From a bacterium (lineage in GTDB: Bacteria; BMS3Abin14), in NCBI GenBank assembly GCA_029210545.1, contig JARGFV010000055.1:1-15945 (forward strand): a stretch of 15,945 bases of DNA. Direction: 5' to 3'. Position numbers and translations under genes: made by a program. Below, in pieces: positions 1 to 5,911 of the stretch. The notes under the pieces are model-generated. The model ran no database searches, had not been told where the DNA came from, and saw only the letters and a list, made by a program, of their open reading frames with translations. The stretch's first letter is position 1. Each line of letters starts with the position of its first letter.

Positions 1-5
1 TGTTC

Positions 6-75
6 TTTTCGGTCTAAATGCTACTTCCGAAAAACTATATCCAGGAGCCTGCATGGGGTTCTCCGACAGGCTCCT
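6..75. other. Two hairpins in the leader upstream of gmk
   Basis: Two inverted repeats lie between the window edge and gmk. The first pairs ttttcgg (6-12) with ccgaaaa (27-33). The second pairs aggagcctg (43-51) with caggctcct (67-75) around a 15-nt loop. Neither is followed by a T-run on the + strand, so an intrinsic terminator is not supported. They could be the 3' end structure of an upstream gene outside the window or part of the gmk leader. Confidence 0.45.
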
Positions 76-130
76 AGTACTACAGGTTTCCGCTCAACTT
101 TAGAGAAGGCAGCATCAAGGTAAATTCTTT

Positions 131-739
131 ATGACAGATACAGTACGACAAGATTGCACAAGTCGCGGCAACCTGTTCGTCATTTCCTCCGTGTCCGGTG
201 GAGGAAAGACCACATTGATCCGCAAAATCTTGGGATCTGTCCCCGGTGTGCGGCTGGCAGTATCCCACACAACAAGGGCTCCCAGGCCGGAGGAGAAGGA
301 CGGGGAGGATTACCACTTCATCACCCGGGACCGGTTTGGCACCATGATCCATGAGGACCGGTTCCTGGAGTGGGCCGAAGTCTACGGAAAATATTACGGT
401 ACATCCGTCGATGCCGTTGATTCCGTCAGTGCAGGAGGTTGTGATGTCATCCTGGACATTGACGTACAGGGTGCCATGCAGGTCCGGACAAAAAGGCCGG
501 AGGCCGTCCTCATCTTCATTCTCCCTCCCAGCGTGGAGGAACAGGAGCGAAGGCTGCGTGGCAGGGGAACAGAGGACGAGGATGATGTCGGCAGGCGGCT
601 CGAAGCGGCCCGCCAGGAGCTTGCCTTCGCCAGTGAATACGATTACTCTGTCGTAAACGACAATCTCAATGAAGCCGTGGAGGCGGTTCGGTACATCATC
701 GAGGATCACAGATGCAAAAGCGGGACCGTCGAAAGCTGA
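131..739 (+). CDS. gmk: Guanylate kinase
   Basis: This cytosolic enzyme phosphorylates GMP (and dGMP) to GDP with ATP, supplying GTP and the precursor of (p)ppGpp. The 202-aa product has the family layout: P-loop SVSGGGKT (residues 20-27), the GMP-binding stretch SHTTRAPRP (45-53) with DGEDYHF (57-63), FLEWAEVYGKYYGT (78-91), and the core strand DVILDIDVQGA (105-115). The length is normal for bacterial guanylate kinases. The P-loop begins with Ser-Val where Ala/Gly-Pro is usual, a mild deviation that keeps the Gly-Lys-Thr core. The ATG at 131 is supported by aagg at 117-120. It heads a set with rpoZ and rel, which matches the common gmk-rpoZ-(rel/spoT) order and links GTP supply to alarmone control. 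Identity is secure; only the exact start is slightly open. Confidence 0.96.
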   Translation: MTDTVRQDCTSRGNLFVISSVSGGGKTTLIRKILGSVPGVRLAVSHTTRAPRPEEKDGEDYHFITRDRFGTMIHEDRFLEWAEVYGKYYGTSVDAVDSVSAGGCDVILDIDVQGAMQVRTKRPEAVLIFILPPSVEEQERRLRGRGTEDEDDVGRRLEAARQELAFASEYDYSVVNDNLNEAVEAVRYIIEDHRCKSGTVES

Positions 740-743
740 TGCC

Positions 744-776
744 CTCGCAAAATGACTCGAAGAGACTTCTTGCGAG
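744..776 (+). other. Hairpin between gmk and rpoZ
   Basis: ctcgcaa (744-750) pairs with ttgcgag (770-776), enclosing a second small stem gactc/gagac. It sits just after the gmk stop. There is no T-run, so it is more likely an RNA processing or stability hairpin than a terminator. Its wording (gcaaaatgact, gacttcttgcg) resembles the outer hairpin of the 150-bp repeat element near ridA. Confidence 0.4.
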
Positions 777-821
777 CTGATCAAAATGGGATCTACAGGG
801 AAACAGGAGGATAGACAGCGA

Positions 822-1151
822 ATGAAACTCAATACGATGGAGATGGCTCTTAAAAGATACCCCAACAGGTTTGAACTCACCATGATGGCAGTAGCCAGGG
901 CCAGGGAGATCAACGACGGGGACAAACCAATCGTCCAGACCGAGGAACTTGTCAAGCCGGTGGTCGCAGCTCTCGAGGAGATCGCTGGAGGCAAGATCGT
1001 CCCGGCCAGCCAGGAGGATATGATAAAGATACGAGACGCCAGAAGGATCGTCAGGGAACGTACCCTCATGGAAGCCGCCAAAGAGATGGCAGAAGATGAT
1101 GATATGGACGAGGCATACGGGGCCGCCTCTGCCGAGGATCCGGACAAGTAA
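822..1151 (+). CDS. rpoZ: RNA polymerase omega subunit
   Basis: Omega binds the beta-prime subunit, helps assemble RNA polymerase, and in proteobacteria contributes to one ppGpp binding site. The product is 109 aa from the ATG at 822, which has a strong Shine-Dalgarno (aggagg at 805-810). An ATG at 786 in the same frame would add 12 residues but lacks such a site. The N-terminal half carries the omega core: RYPNRFELTMMAVARAREI, then the region around KPIVQTEELVKPVVAALEEIAGGKI. The tail is acidic (EMAEDDDMDEAYG) and longer than in E. coli omega. The gene lies 82 nt after gmk and is followed by a terminator-like hairpin before rel, so gmk-rpoZ may form a transcript partly separate from rel. Confidence 0.93.
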   Translation: MKLNTMEMALKRYPNRFELTMMAVARAREINDGDKPIVQTEELVKPVVAALEEIAGGKIVPASQEDMIKIRDARRIVRERTLMEAAKEMAEDDDMDEAYGAASAEDPDK

Positions 1152-1196
1152 AGCCAGGCTGGACTATAGCTCAACTGGCAGCTGAAAGACTTCCCA

Positions 1197-1230
1197 CCCC
1201 TGGCCCACCCTCGGGCCGGGGATTTTTATT
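1197..1230 (+). terminator. Intrinsic terminator or attenuator between rpoZ and rel
   Basis: A GC-rich stem pairs cccc-t-ggccc (1197-1206, one bulged T) with gggccgggg (1213-1221) around the loop accctc, followed by atttttattt. This is a standard rho-independent form. It ends only 24 nt before the rel start codon, so it could also act as an attenuator for rel if transcription arrives from rpoZ. Confidence 0.72.
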
Positions 1231-1254
1231 TGAGAGGAACTGCCGGGTCTACCC

Positions 1255-3423
1255 ATGTCGATGGTCAGGCTTGACGACATCCTCGAACGTGTCCGCTCCT
1301 ATAACCCTAAAGCGGACCTCGAGCTTATCAACAGAGCTTACGTGTATTCCGCCAAGGCTCATGCCGGTCACGTGCGCCAGTCCGGCGAACCGTACCTCAT
1401 CCACCCCCTCCAGGTAGCCTGGATCCTGGCCGACATGAAGATGGACGTCTCAACGATCGCCGTCGGGCTTCTCCACGACACGATCGAGGACACCGATGTT
1501 ACCCGTGAAGACCTGATCAAACATTTCGGAGATGAGGTGGCCTATCTGGTTGAGGGGCTCACCAAGATAGGTAAGCTGGAGTTCGAGACCAGGGTCCATC
1601 ACCAGGCCGAAAACCTCCGGCGCATGATCCTTTCCATGGCCCAGGACATCAGGGTTATCATGGTCAAACTAGCCGACCGGCTTCACAACATGAGAACTCT
1701 CGAGCACCTGAATGCCGAAAAGCAGGTCAAGGTTTCCCAGGAGACCATGGATATTTACGCGCCCCTGGCGAACCGGCTCGGGATTTCCTGGATCCAGGGC
1801 GAGTTGGAGGACCTCGCGTTTCAGTACCTGTACCCTGAAGCGTGTGAGAACCTGAGACAAAAGGTCAGCCAGAAACGCAAAGAGTACAACGCCTACATCA
1901 AGAAGGTAATCAAGGTCCTCAACGGATTCCTGGACGAACACCGGATCAAGGGAGAGGTAACAGGCAGGATCAAGCACCTGTGGAGCATCTATAACAAGAT
2001 GCAGCACCAGGGGCTCCCTTTCGAACAGATCTTCGATCTCATCGCCTTCCGTATCATCGTTGATAACGTCCGGGACTGTTACGGCGTTCTGGGCATCATT
2101 CACTCCATGTTCAAACCGGTACCGGGGCGTTTCAAGGACTACATCGGAGTCCCCAAGTCCAATCGATACCAATCCCTTCATACAACGGTTATCGGACCTG
2201 TCGGCGAGAGGATGGAGATCCAGATCCGGACACGGGACATGCACCAGACGGCAGAGGACGGGATCGCCTCCCACTGGCGCTACAAGGCAGCCTCAGGGGC
2301 CGTTCCCGACGAGGACATCAAGCGGTTCAAGTGGTTCAAGCAGATCCTGGAGGAACTGACCGAGGTCGACGATCCGAGAGAACTCATGGAAACGGTTCGA
2401 ACAGACCTTTTTCCCGATGAGGTCTACGTTTTCACGCCCAAGGGGGACGTCAAGGAGTTCCCGGCGGGGGCCACTCCCATCGATTTTGCCTACAGCGTCC
2501 ACACCGACGTGGGCCATCAATGCGTTGGAGCGCGGATCAACGGACGAATGGTCCCCCTGAAGTACAAGCTCAAGAACGGTGACGTTGTGGAGATCATCAC
2601 CTCCAAGGGCCACAATCCAAGCAAGGACTGGATCAAGATGGTGGCCACCAACAGCGCCAAGTCCAAGATCCGGAGCTTCATCAAGAAGGAGGAAAGGGAA
2701 AGAAGCCTCAAGATCGGGGAGGAGCTTCTCGACAAGGAGCTTCGAAAAATGGGGACCACCCTGAAAAAGAGCCGGAAAAGCCAGGAGTTCGAGAAAACCG
2801 CCTCGGCTTTCGGTTTCCACAGGGTCGAGGATCTCATCGCAACGGTTGGTTTTGGAAAGTACTCACCGAGACAGGTATTAAGCCGCATGTTTCCGGCAGA
2901 AGAGGTCGACGATCGGCTGGGCAAGGGCGATGAGGTCAAGGAAAAGGCAAGGGAATCCAAAGCCCGGGCGCGTAAGGAGGGGATCGTGGTGGACGGGGTG
3001 GACGACCTCATGGTCCGGTTCGCCAACTGCTGCAACCCCCTCCCGGGAGACGACGTCATAGGAATCATCACCCGTGGCAGGGGAATCTCGGTGCACACGG
3101 TGGACTGCCCCAACCTGGAAGCGAACCGCTACGACAGTGACCGGATCGTGGATATCAACTGGGACGACAAGGTCAAGGTTCCCAGAACGGTCAGGATAAA
3201 GGTCACGTCCGAGGACATCAAAGGGATCCTGGCCGAGATGACGAGCATTATCTCCAACAAGAATATCAACATCAGCCATGCTGATATCCGTACCAGTGCT
3301 GAGAGCACGGCGGTCAACACCTTCGAAGTGGAGGTTGCCGACCTGAGCCAGCTCAAGGGACTTTTAAAGAGCCTTTCCGGGATCAATGGTGTGATATCGG
3401 TAGAGAGGCTCAAGACAAAGTAG
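1255..3423 (+). CDS. rel: Bifunctional (p)ppGpp synthetase/hydrolase (Rel/SpoT)
   Basis: The enzyme makes and degrades the stringent-response alarmone (p)ppGpp. The 722-aa protein has the full RSH architecture. The HD hydrolase domain carries its metal-binding residues (H50 and LLHDTIED at 72-79). The synthetase domain lies at about 237-345 and contains GRFKDYIGVPKSNRYQSLH. Its RFKD (292-295) is the RxKD signature of bifunctional enzymes, rather than the ExDD of monofunctional RelA. A TGS domain spans about 386-449, a conserved cysteine region has CC at 592-593 and HTVDCPN at 614-620, and a C-terminal ACT domain covers about 645-718. All catalytic motifs look intact, so both activities are predicted. 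This is likely the main RSH protein of the cell. The ATG at 1255 has a rather distant gagagga (1232-1238); ATG 1261 is an alternative start. Confidence 0.96.
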   Translation: MSMVRLDDILERVRSYNPKADLELINRAYVYSAKAHAGHVRQSGEPYLIHPLQVAWILADMKMDVSTIAVGLLHDTIEDTDVTREDLIKHFGDEVAYLVEGLTKIGKLEFETRVHHQAENLRRMILSMAQDIRVIMVKLADRLHNMRTLEHLNAEKQVKVSQETMDIYAPLANRLGISWIQGELEDLAFQYLYPEACENLRQKVSQKRKEYNAYIKKVIKVLNGFLDEHRIKGEVTGRIKHLWSIYNKMQHQGLPFEQIFDLIAFRIIVDNVRDCYGVLGIIHSMFKPVPGRFKDYIGVPKSNRYQSLHTTVIGPVGERMEIQIRTRDMHQTAEDGIASHWRYKAASGAVPDEDIKRFKWFKQILEELTEVDDPRELMETVRTDLFPDEVYVFTPKGDVKEFPAGATPIDFAYSVHTDVGHQCVGARINGRMVPLKYKLKNGDVVEIITSKGHNPSKDWIKMVATNSAKSKIRSFIKKEERERSLKIGEELLDKELRKMGTTLKKSRKSQEFEKTASAFGFHRVEDLIATVGFGKYSPRQVLSRMFPAEEVDDRLGKGDEVKEKARESKARARKEGIVVDGVDDLMVRFANCCNPLPGDDVIGIITRGRGISVHTVDCPNLEANRYDSDRIVDINWDDKVKVPRTVRIKVTSEDIKGILAEMTSIISNKNINISHADIRTSAESTAVNTFEVEVADLSQLKGLLKSLSGINGVISVERLKTK

Positions 3424-3459
3424 CAGTCAGCCAGACCCTCTGCTGTAAGCGAGGGCTTG

Positions 3460-3498
3460 AAGTGGCGCGTCGAATGGATTCGACTTGAAGCGCCACTT
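3460..3498 (+). repeat. Long bipartite hairpin after rel
   Basis: aagtggcgc (3460-3468) pairs with gcgccactt (3490-3498). Directly inside it, gtcgaat (3469-3475) pairs with attcgac (3478-3484) around a 2-nt loop. The only unpaired bases are ttgaa (3485-3489) on the 3' side. No T-run follows. It is one of two strong structures in the 323-nt gap between rel and the next gene, and may end or stabilise the rel transcript. Confidence 0.7.
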
Positions 3499-3502
3499 GA
3501 TA

Positions 3503-3522
3503 CCGCCGTCTGCAGACGGCGG
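3503..3522. repeat. Perfect 20-bp palindrome after rel
   Basis: ccgccgtctgcagacggcgg reads identically on both strands, with no loop. It starts 4 nt after the preceding hairpin. It could be a protein-binding palindrome or the core of a 3' end structure. The following ttctcc is only a weak U-tract, so the terminator reading is uncertain. Beyond it, from about 3540, base composition becomes AT-richer up to the secreted-protein gene. Confidence 0.65.
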
Positions 3523-3673
3523 TTCTCCAAATACAATCCATCGCCGGAATCCCCCCTACTGATTACAAAATTGTGTCTATGCTGTGAAATATTTTCATTA
3601 TGACCCCTGGCATGATTAGTAAATCCCATATTTTACGGCCACTTATAAACGTAAAAATGCGGCAAGCTTTTTG

Positions 3674-3687
3674 CAACACAAGTGTTG
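3674..3687 (+). promoter_or_regulatory. Small inverted repeat in the leader of the secreted protein
   Basis: caacac (3674-3679) and gtgttg (3682-3687) form a 6-bp inverted repeat 60 nt before the start codon at 3747. A -10-like TATAAA occurs at 3644-3649, but no convincing -35 sits at the proper distance. The remainder of 3524-3746 is AT-rich and I see no gene in it. Confidence 0.25.
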
Positions 3688-3746
3688 TGATTGTTCAATC
3701 GAAGAGAAGGAAAAATGGGCTTTGTGTTGAAAAGGGAGGTAAAATT

Positions 3747-4172
3747 ATGAAAAAAGCTACTGGGATAGCGATGGTTTTCACTTTATGTGCGATGATTATG
3801 ATGCCTGCGTTGGCCAACGCGGAGAATGGACGAATAACTTTTTTCCAGGGAGAGTTTGAAAAGGGAGAATGGTCGGGATCCTTTTACATTAGCCCGAGGG
3901 CCACCGATCTTTCCATTAAGGTTGAAAACGGTACTGTACGTGTAACGAGTGCGTTGATTGTCATTGACGGCAAACAAATATTCAAACAGAGTGATTTTAA
4001 CCAGGATGTTGGAGAGCTTAAAAAAACTCTTGTGGGTTTTGTTGGAGCCTTGCCGATTTCGGTTACTGTTAACGGAAATAAAGCGGCTACAATGTCCGTT
4101 GAGATCACAGGAGTAATCGGATCCACCTTTCCAAGAAATTTAACTGGAATTACAACCTTCCCGGGTCGGTGA
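3747..4172 (+). CDS. Small secreted protein of unknown function
   Basis: I do not recognise a named family. The 141-aa product starts at ATG 3747 after a near-ideal Shine-Dalgarno (gggagg, 3734-3739). The first 26 residues are a clear signal peptide: Lys-Lys start, hydrophobic stretch TGIAMVFTLCAMIMM, and ALANA just before the likely cleavage site. The mature part of about 115 aa has alternating hydrophobic strands and no Cys or transmembrane helix, suggesting a small beta-sandwich. The stretch with IVIDGKQIFKQSDFNQDV and the later ISVTVNGN...VEITG resembles, from memory, surface domains of the type INGxxxxxxSDFNQ...VEVxGKPG seen in deltaproteobacterial exported proteins; that link is tentative. 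Base composition and codon choice (many aaa, att, gtt codons) are clearly AT-richer than in flanking genes, which suggests acquisition from elsewhere. It appears to be a single-gene unit. Confidence 0.8.
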   Translation: MKKATGIAMVFTLCAMIMMPALANAENGRITFFQGEFEKGEWSGSFYISPRATDLSIKVENGTVRVTSALIVIDGKQIFKQSDFNQDVGELKKTLVGFVGALPISVTVNGNKAATMSVEITGVIGSTFPRNLTGITTFPGR

Positions 4173-4199
4173 TGTCTATATAGTGGTGTAAGAAGGGAC

Positions 4200-4349
4200 G
4201 TCGCAAAAAGTCCAATCCGGGACTTTTCGCTCCACGGAAAGGGAAAAGCGTCGTTTTCCCTTTCCTTACAAATCAATGACTTGCGGTGCCGGTCATTGAT
4301 TTGGGCGCCCCGCGCGGGGCGCGTTGATGACTTTTTGCGAAGTCATCAA
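4200..4349 (+). repeat. Five-hairpin repeat element, copy A
   Basis: This is a 150-bp unit whose reverse complement recurs at 4924-5073 with one mismatch. It folds as five successive hairpins: 4203-4213 with 4220-4230 (10 of 11 pairs); ggaaagggaaaa 4236-4247 with ttttccctttcc 4254-4265; aaatcaatgac 4270-4280 with gtcattgattt 4292-4302; the perfect palindrome gcgccccgcgcggggcgc 4305-4322; and gttgatgact 4323-4332 with agtcatcaac 4341-4350. The 11-mer cgcaaaaagtc (4202-4212) returns inverted at 4329-4339, giving the unit near-terminal inverted repeats. Nothing in it codes. It fills much of the 340-nt gap between the secreted protein and ridA. A short second start, gtcgcaaaaa plus ccgga (4356-4370), follows as a possible remnant of another copy. 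Confidence 0.9.
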
Positions 4350-4409
4350 CGTTAAGTCGCAAAAACCGGATTTAATCACTTTTGATCATTACCGAAATCA
4401 AATAGTATT

Positions 4410-4445
4410 GCGGGAGGCTTTTTCAAAGCCTCCCGCTTTCTATTT
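4410..4445 (+). terminator. Strong intrinsic terminator upstream of ridA
   Basis: gcgggaggcttt (4410-4421) pairs perfectly with aaagcctcccgc (4425-4436) around a 3-nt loop, followed by tttctattt. This is a strong + strand rho-independent terminator. It would stop transcription coming from the secreted protein or through repeat copy A, leaving ridA to start from a promoter in the 67 nt that remain, or from elsewhere. Confidence 0.82.
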
Positions 4446-4512
4446 ACAGAAATGATCGGGTATGTGTGCCAGGAATGAAAAGCCTGTTTTCTGAATCCGA
4501 GGAGGATTAATA

Positions 4513-4893
4513 GTGAAAAGGCATGTCGTTTCCACTGAAAGTGCCCCCGCCGCCATCGGACCGTACAGCCAGGCTGCTGTCTACGGCAATCTCGTTTTCT
4601 GTGCCGGCCAGATCCCCCTGGACCCCGGGACAGATCAGCTTGTCGAGGGTGATATCGTGACCCAGGCAAGGAGGGTCATCGATAACATCGAGGCGGTCCT
4701 GGCCGCAGCCGGCAGCAGCCTGGAGAAAGTTCTCAAGCTGGAGGTCTTCCTGATCGATCTGGCGGATTTTCCGGAGGTCAACAGTTACTTGGCCGGGATC
4801 TTTACTTCAGATCCTCCGGCGAGGGTCACCATAGGTGTGTCCGCTCTCCCCATGGGGGCGAATATTGAAATGGCCGCGACCGCGGCGATCTAG
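4513..4893 (+). CDS. ridA: RidA family reactive intermediate deaminase
   Basis: RidA (YjgF/YER057c/UK114) hydrolyses reactive enamine/imine intermediates such as 2-aminoacrylate released by PLP enzymes, protecting metabolism; it works as a trimer in the cytosol. The 126-aa product has the usual length. Recognisable parts are the N-terminal APAAIGPYSQAA (11-22), NLVFCAGQIPLDP (26-38), KLEVFLIDLADFPEVN (75-90) and the signature PPARVTIGVSALPMGANIEM (101-120). This last contains the conserved Arg (R104) that binds the substrate carboxylate and the conserved Glu (E119). Translation starts at GTG 4513, supported by gaggagg at 4499-4505 with a 7-nt spacer. The gene stands alone between two inverted copies of a 150-bp structured repeat. 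Family assignment is firm; the exact substrate is not readable from the sequence. Confidence 0.94.
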   Translation: MKRHVVSTESAPAAIGPYSQAAVYGNLVFCAGQIPLDPGTDQLVEGDIVTQARRVIDNIEAVLAAAGSSLEKVLKLEVFLIDLADFPEVNSYLAGIFTSDPPARVTIGVSALPMGANIEMAATAAI

Positions 4894-4905
4894 CCGTCGC
4901 TTGAT

Positions 4906-4927
4906 TCAAAATTCTGTAGAATTTTGA
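4906..4927. repeat. Hairpin after ridA abutting repeat copy B
   Basis: tcaaaattct (4906-4915) pairs perfectly with agaattttga (4918-4927) with a 2-nt loop. It begins 12 nt after the ridA stop and runs directly into the repeat element, so it is effectively a sixth hairpin of this copy. No T-run follows on the + strand. It may cap the ridA transcript. Confidence 0.6.
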
Positions 4928-5073
4928 TGACTTCGCAAAAAGTCATCAACGCGCCCCGCGCGGGGCGCCCAAATCAATGACCTGCACCGCAAGTCATTGA
5001 TTTGTAAGGAAAGGGAAAACGACGCTTTTCCCTTTCCGTGGAGCGAAAAGTCCCGGATTGGACTTTTTGCGAC
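4924..5073 (-). repeat. Five-hairpin repeat element, copy B (inverted)
   Basis: This is the reverse complement of the unit at 4200-4349, 150 bp with a single difference (the loop of the third hairpin has tgcaggtc here versus tgccggtc in copy A, on the same reading strand). All five hairpins are preserved. With copy A it makes a 150-bp inverted repeat separated by 574 bp that includes all of ridA. It occupies the first half of the gap between ridA and rpmB; the second half holds the rpmB terminator and a heptamer-repeat tract. Confidence 0.9.
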
Positions 5074-5078
5074 CCTGT

Positions 5079-5109
5079 TTTGAATATTAAAAAGACCCCT
5101 GACGGGGTC
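5079..5109 (-). terminator. Intrinsic terminator of rpmB (minus strand)
   Basis: Read on the minus strand, gacccc (5104-5109) pairs with ggggtc (5094-5099) around gtca, followed by ttttt and aatattc. This is a normal rho-independent terminator lying about 145 nt after the rpmB stop. On the + strand the same stem lacks a T-run, so it serves the minus strand. Confidence 0.75.
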
Positions 5110-5177
5110 CTTGAATCTCCGGGGTATGGGATCATGAAAGGTGTTTTGTATCAACCCGGAGATTATGCTTTAAGAAA

Positions 5178-5246
5178 GGTTCCGGGATCCAAGGCCTGGG
5201 TTCCGGGCATCAATCGTAGTACATGGTACTTGGTACTAAGTACTGG
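5178..5246. repeat. Degenerate 7-nt tandem repeat tract (rpmB 3' side)
   Basis: About ten 7-nt units run in phase: ggttccg, ggatcca, aggcctg, ggttccg, ggcatca, a 6-nt unit, then gtacatg, gtacttg, gtactaa and gtactgg. The last four (5219-5246) are the most regular and end 7 nt from the rpmB stop codon. Similar 7-nt tracts occur in three other spacers of this window. Confidence 0.7.
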
Positions 5247-5253
5247 CAGTTAT

Positions 5254-5445
5254 TTATACCGCTTTTTCGAAATTTCCGGTACGGATGCATTTGGTGCAGA
5301 CGGTGGCTTTCCTGACATTGCCGCCTTCCCTGATGCGCACGGTCTGCAAGTTAGGCAGGAACCGCCTCTTGGTCTTGTTATGGGCATGGCTGATGTTGCA
5401 TCCGACCATGGGCCCTTTTCCACAGATATCGCAGGTGCGTGACAT
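5254..5445 (-). CDS. rpmB: 50S ribosomal protein L28, zinc-ribbon form
   Basis: L28 is a small protein of the large ribosomal subunit. The 63-aa product opens with [20 protein letters not shown], continues with [12 protein letters not shown], and closes with [17 protein letters not shown]. The pairs CDIC and CTKC mark the cysteine-containing (zinc-binding) version. Translation starts at the ATG whose last base is 5443, preceded on the minus strand by gggaggttacc, a strong Shine-Dalgarno. A second gggaggtt lies about 20 nt further upstream, with a short imperfect stem between them. It is the only clear minus-strand gene here and has its own terminator. A TTGACA occurs upstream on the minus strand, but I see no good -10 at the right distance. 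Confidence 0.95.
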   Translation of the reverse strand: MSRTCDICGKGPMVGCNISHAHNKTKRRFLPNLQTVRIREGGNVRKATVCTKCIRTGNFEKAV

Positions 5446-5558
5446 GGTAACCTCCCGAGGGTTTTGAACCTCCCGCTGTTGGCTTTTGTGTTGCGGGAAA
5501 AGACCTGCATTGCTACCATAACCACAGAGAAGAAGCAAGTACACTTATCCAGTGTCAA

Positions 5559-5580
5559 GTGCAGAGCGCAGCGTGCAGAG
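5559..5580. repeat. 7-nt repeat tract, left arm of an inverted pair
   Basis: Units gtgcaga, gcgcagc and gtgcaga run in phase. The tract is largely complementary to the gcactct tract at 5617-5651, so the two can form a stem with a 36-nt loop. It lies between rpmB and the divergent DUF1858 gene. Confidence 0.65.
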
Positions 5581-5616
5581 GGATAATGGGATGCCGGACA
5601 TGGAGAAATTGGGCCT

Positions 5617-5651
5617 GCACTCTACACTCTACACTCTGCACTCTGCACTCT
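5617..5651. repeat. Five-unit 7-nt tandem repeat (gcactct/acactct)
   Basis: Five uninterrupted units: gcactct, acactct, acactct, gcactct, gcactct. This is the cleanest 7-nt tract in the window. It ends 2 nt before the Shine-Dalgarno (gtgaggg, 5654-5660) of the next gene, so any change in unit number would alter the leader of that gene. Confidence 0.85.
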
Positions 5652-5667
5652 TTGTGAGGGTAACGCC

Positions 5668-5868
5668 ATGGCCAAGATAACGGGAGAAATGACTTTCAAC
5701 GAAGTTCTCAGGGCCTATCCGGATACGGTCAAGGTTCTCAGGAAATATGGCATGAACTGTTTCGGATGCCTTGGAGCCGAGGCGGAGTCCCTGGAATACG
5801 GGGCCGTGGCCCACGGTGTCGATCTCGAGGCCCTTCTCAAGGATCTCAACGAGGTTCTTCTGGGTTAA
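5668..5868 (+). CDS. DUF1858 small CxxC redox-type protein
   Basis: The 66-aa protein matches the DUF1858 family, also described as the hybrid-cluster-protein-associated redox disulfide domain. Visible hallmarks are ITGEMTFNEVLRAYPDTVKVL, the GMNCFGCLGAEAESLE segment with the CxxC pair C31/C34, and the C-terminal HGVDLEALLKDLNEVL helix. The family is thought to act in redox or metal-cluster related processes; its exact role is not known to me. ATG 5668 is preceded by gtgaggg (5654-5660) at 7 nt. It is followed closely by recG (44 nt from stop to the chosen recG start), so the two may be co-transcribed, though no functional link is apparent. A 7-nt tandem repeat stands directly in front of its ribosome site. 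Confidence 0.9.
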   Translation: MAKITGEMTFNEVLRAYPDTVKVLRKYGMNCFGCLGAEAESLEYGAVAHGVDLEALLKDLNEVLLG

Positions 5869-5911
5869 ACCCGGACTCTCGGTAACAGGTTTGAGTGCAA
5901 AGTCGCCCGGG

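Noticed and set aside
80-1174. Long minus-strand open frame antisense to gmk and rpoZ
   Set aside because: It lies wholly opposite two well-recognised genes, has no family features and reflects the codon bias of the + strand genes.
1158-1205. tRNA-like D-arm (tatagctcaactggcagct) after rpoZ
   Set aside because: The segment looks like the first third of a tRNA, but no anticodon arm, no GGTTCGAATCC-type T-arm and no matching acceptor follow; the downstream bases form a terminator instead. Most likely coincidence, possibly a decayed fragment.
3600-3746. Upstream extension of the secreted protein
   Set aside because: It would bury the signal peptide behind 49 residues and ignore the strong ribosome site at 3734-3739.
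5038-5442. + strand open frame crossing the repeat copy and rpmB
   Set aside because: It begins inside the structured repeat and runs antisense to rpmB, which is certain; no ribosome site or recognisable domain.
5178-5651. CRISPR array
   Set aside because: The repeats are 7-nt units without spacers, and no cas genes are present.
5771-5911. recG start overlapping the DUF1858 gene
   Set aside because: The added residues have no RecG similarity and overlap a clear gene in another frame.
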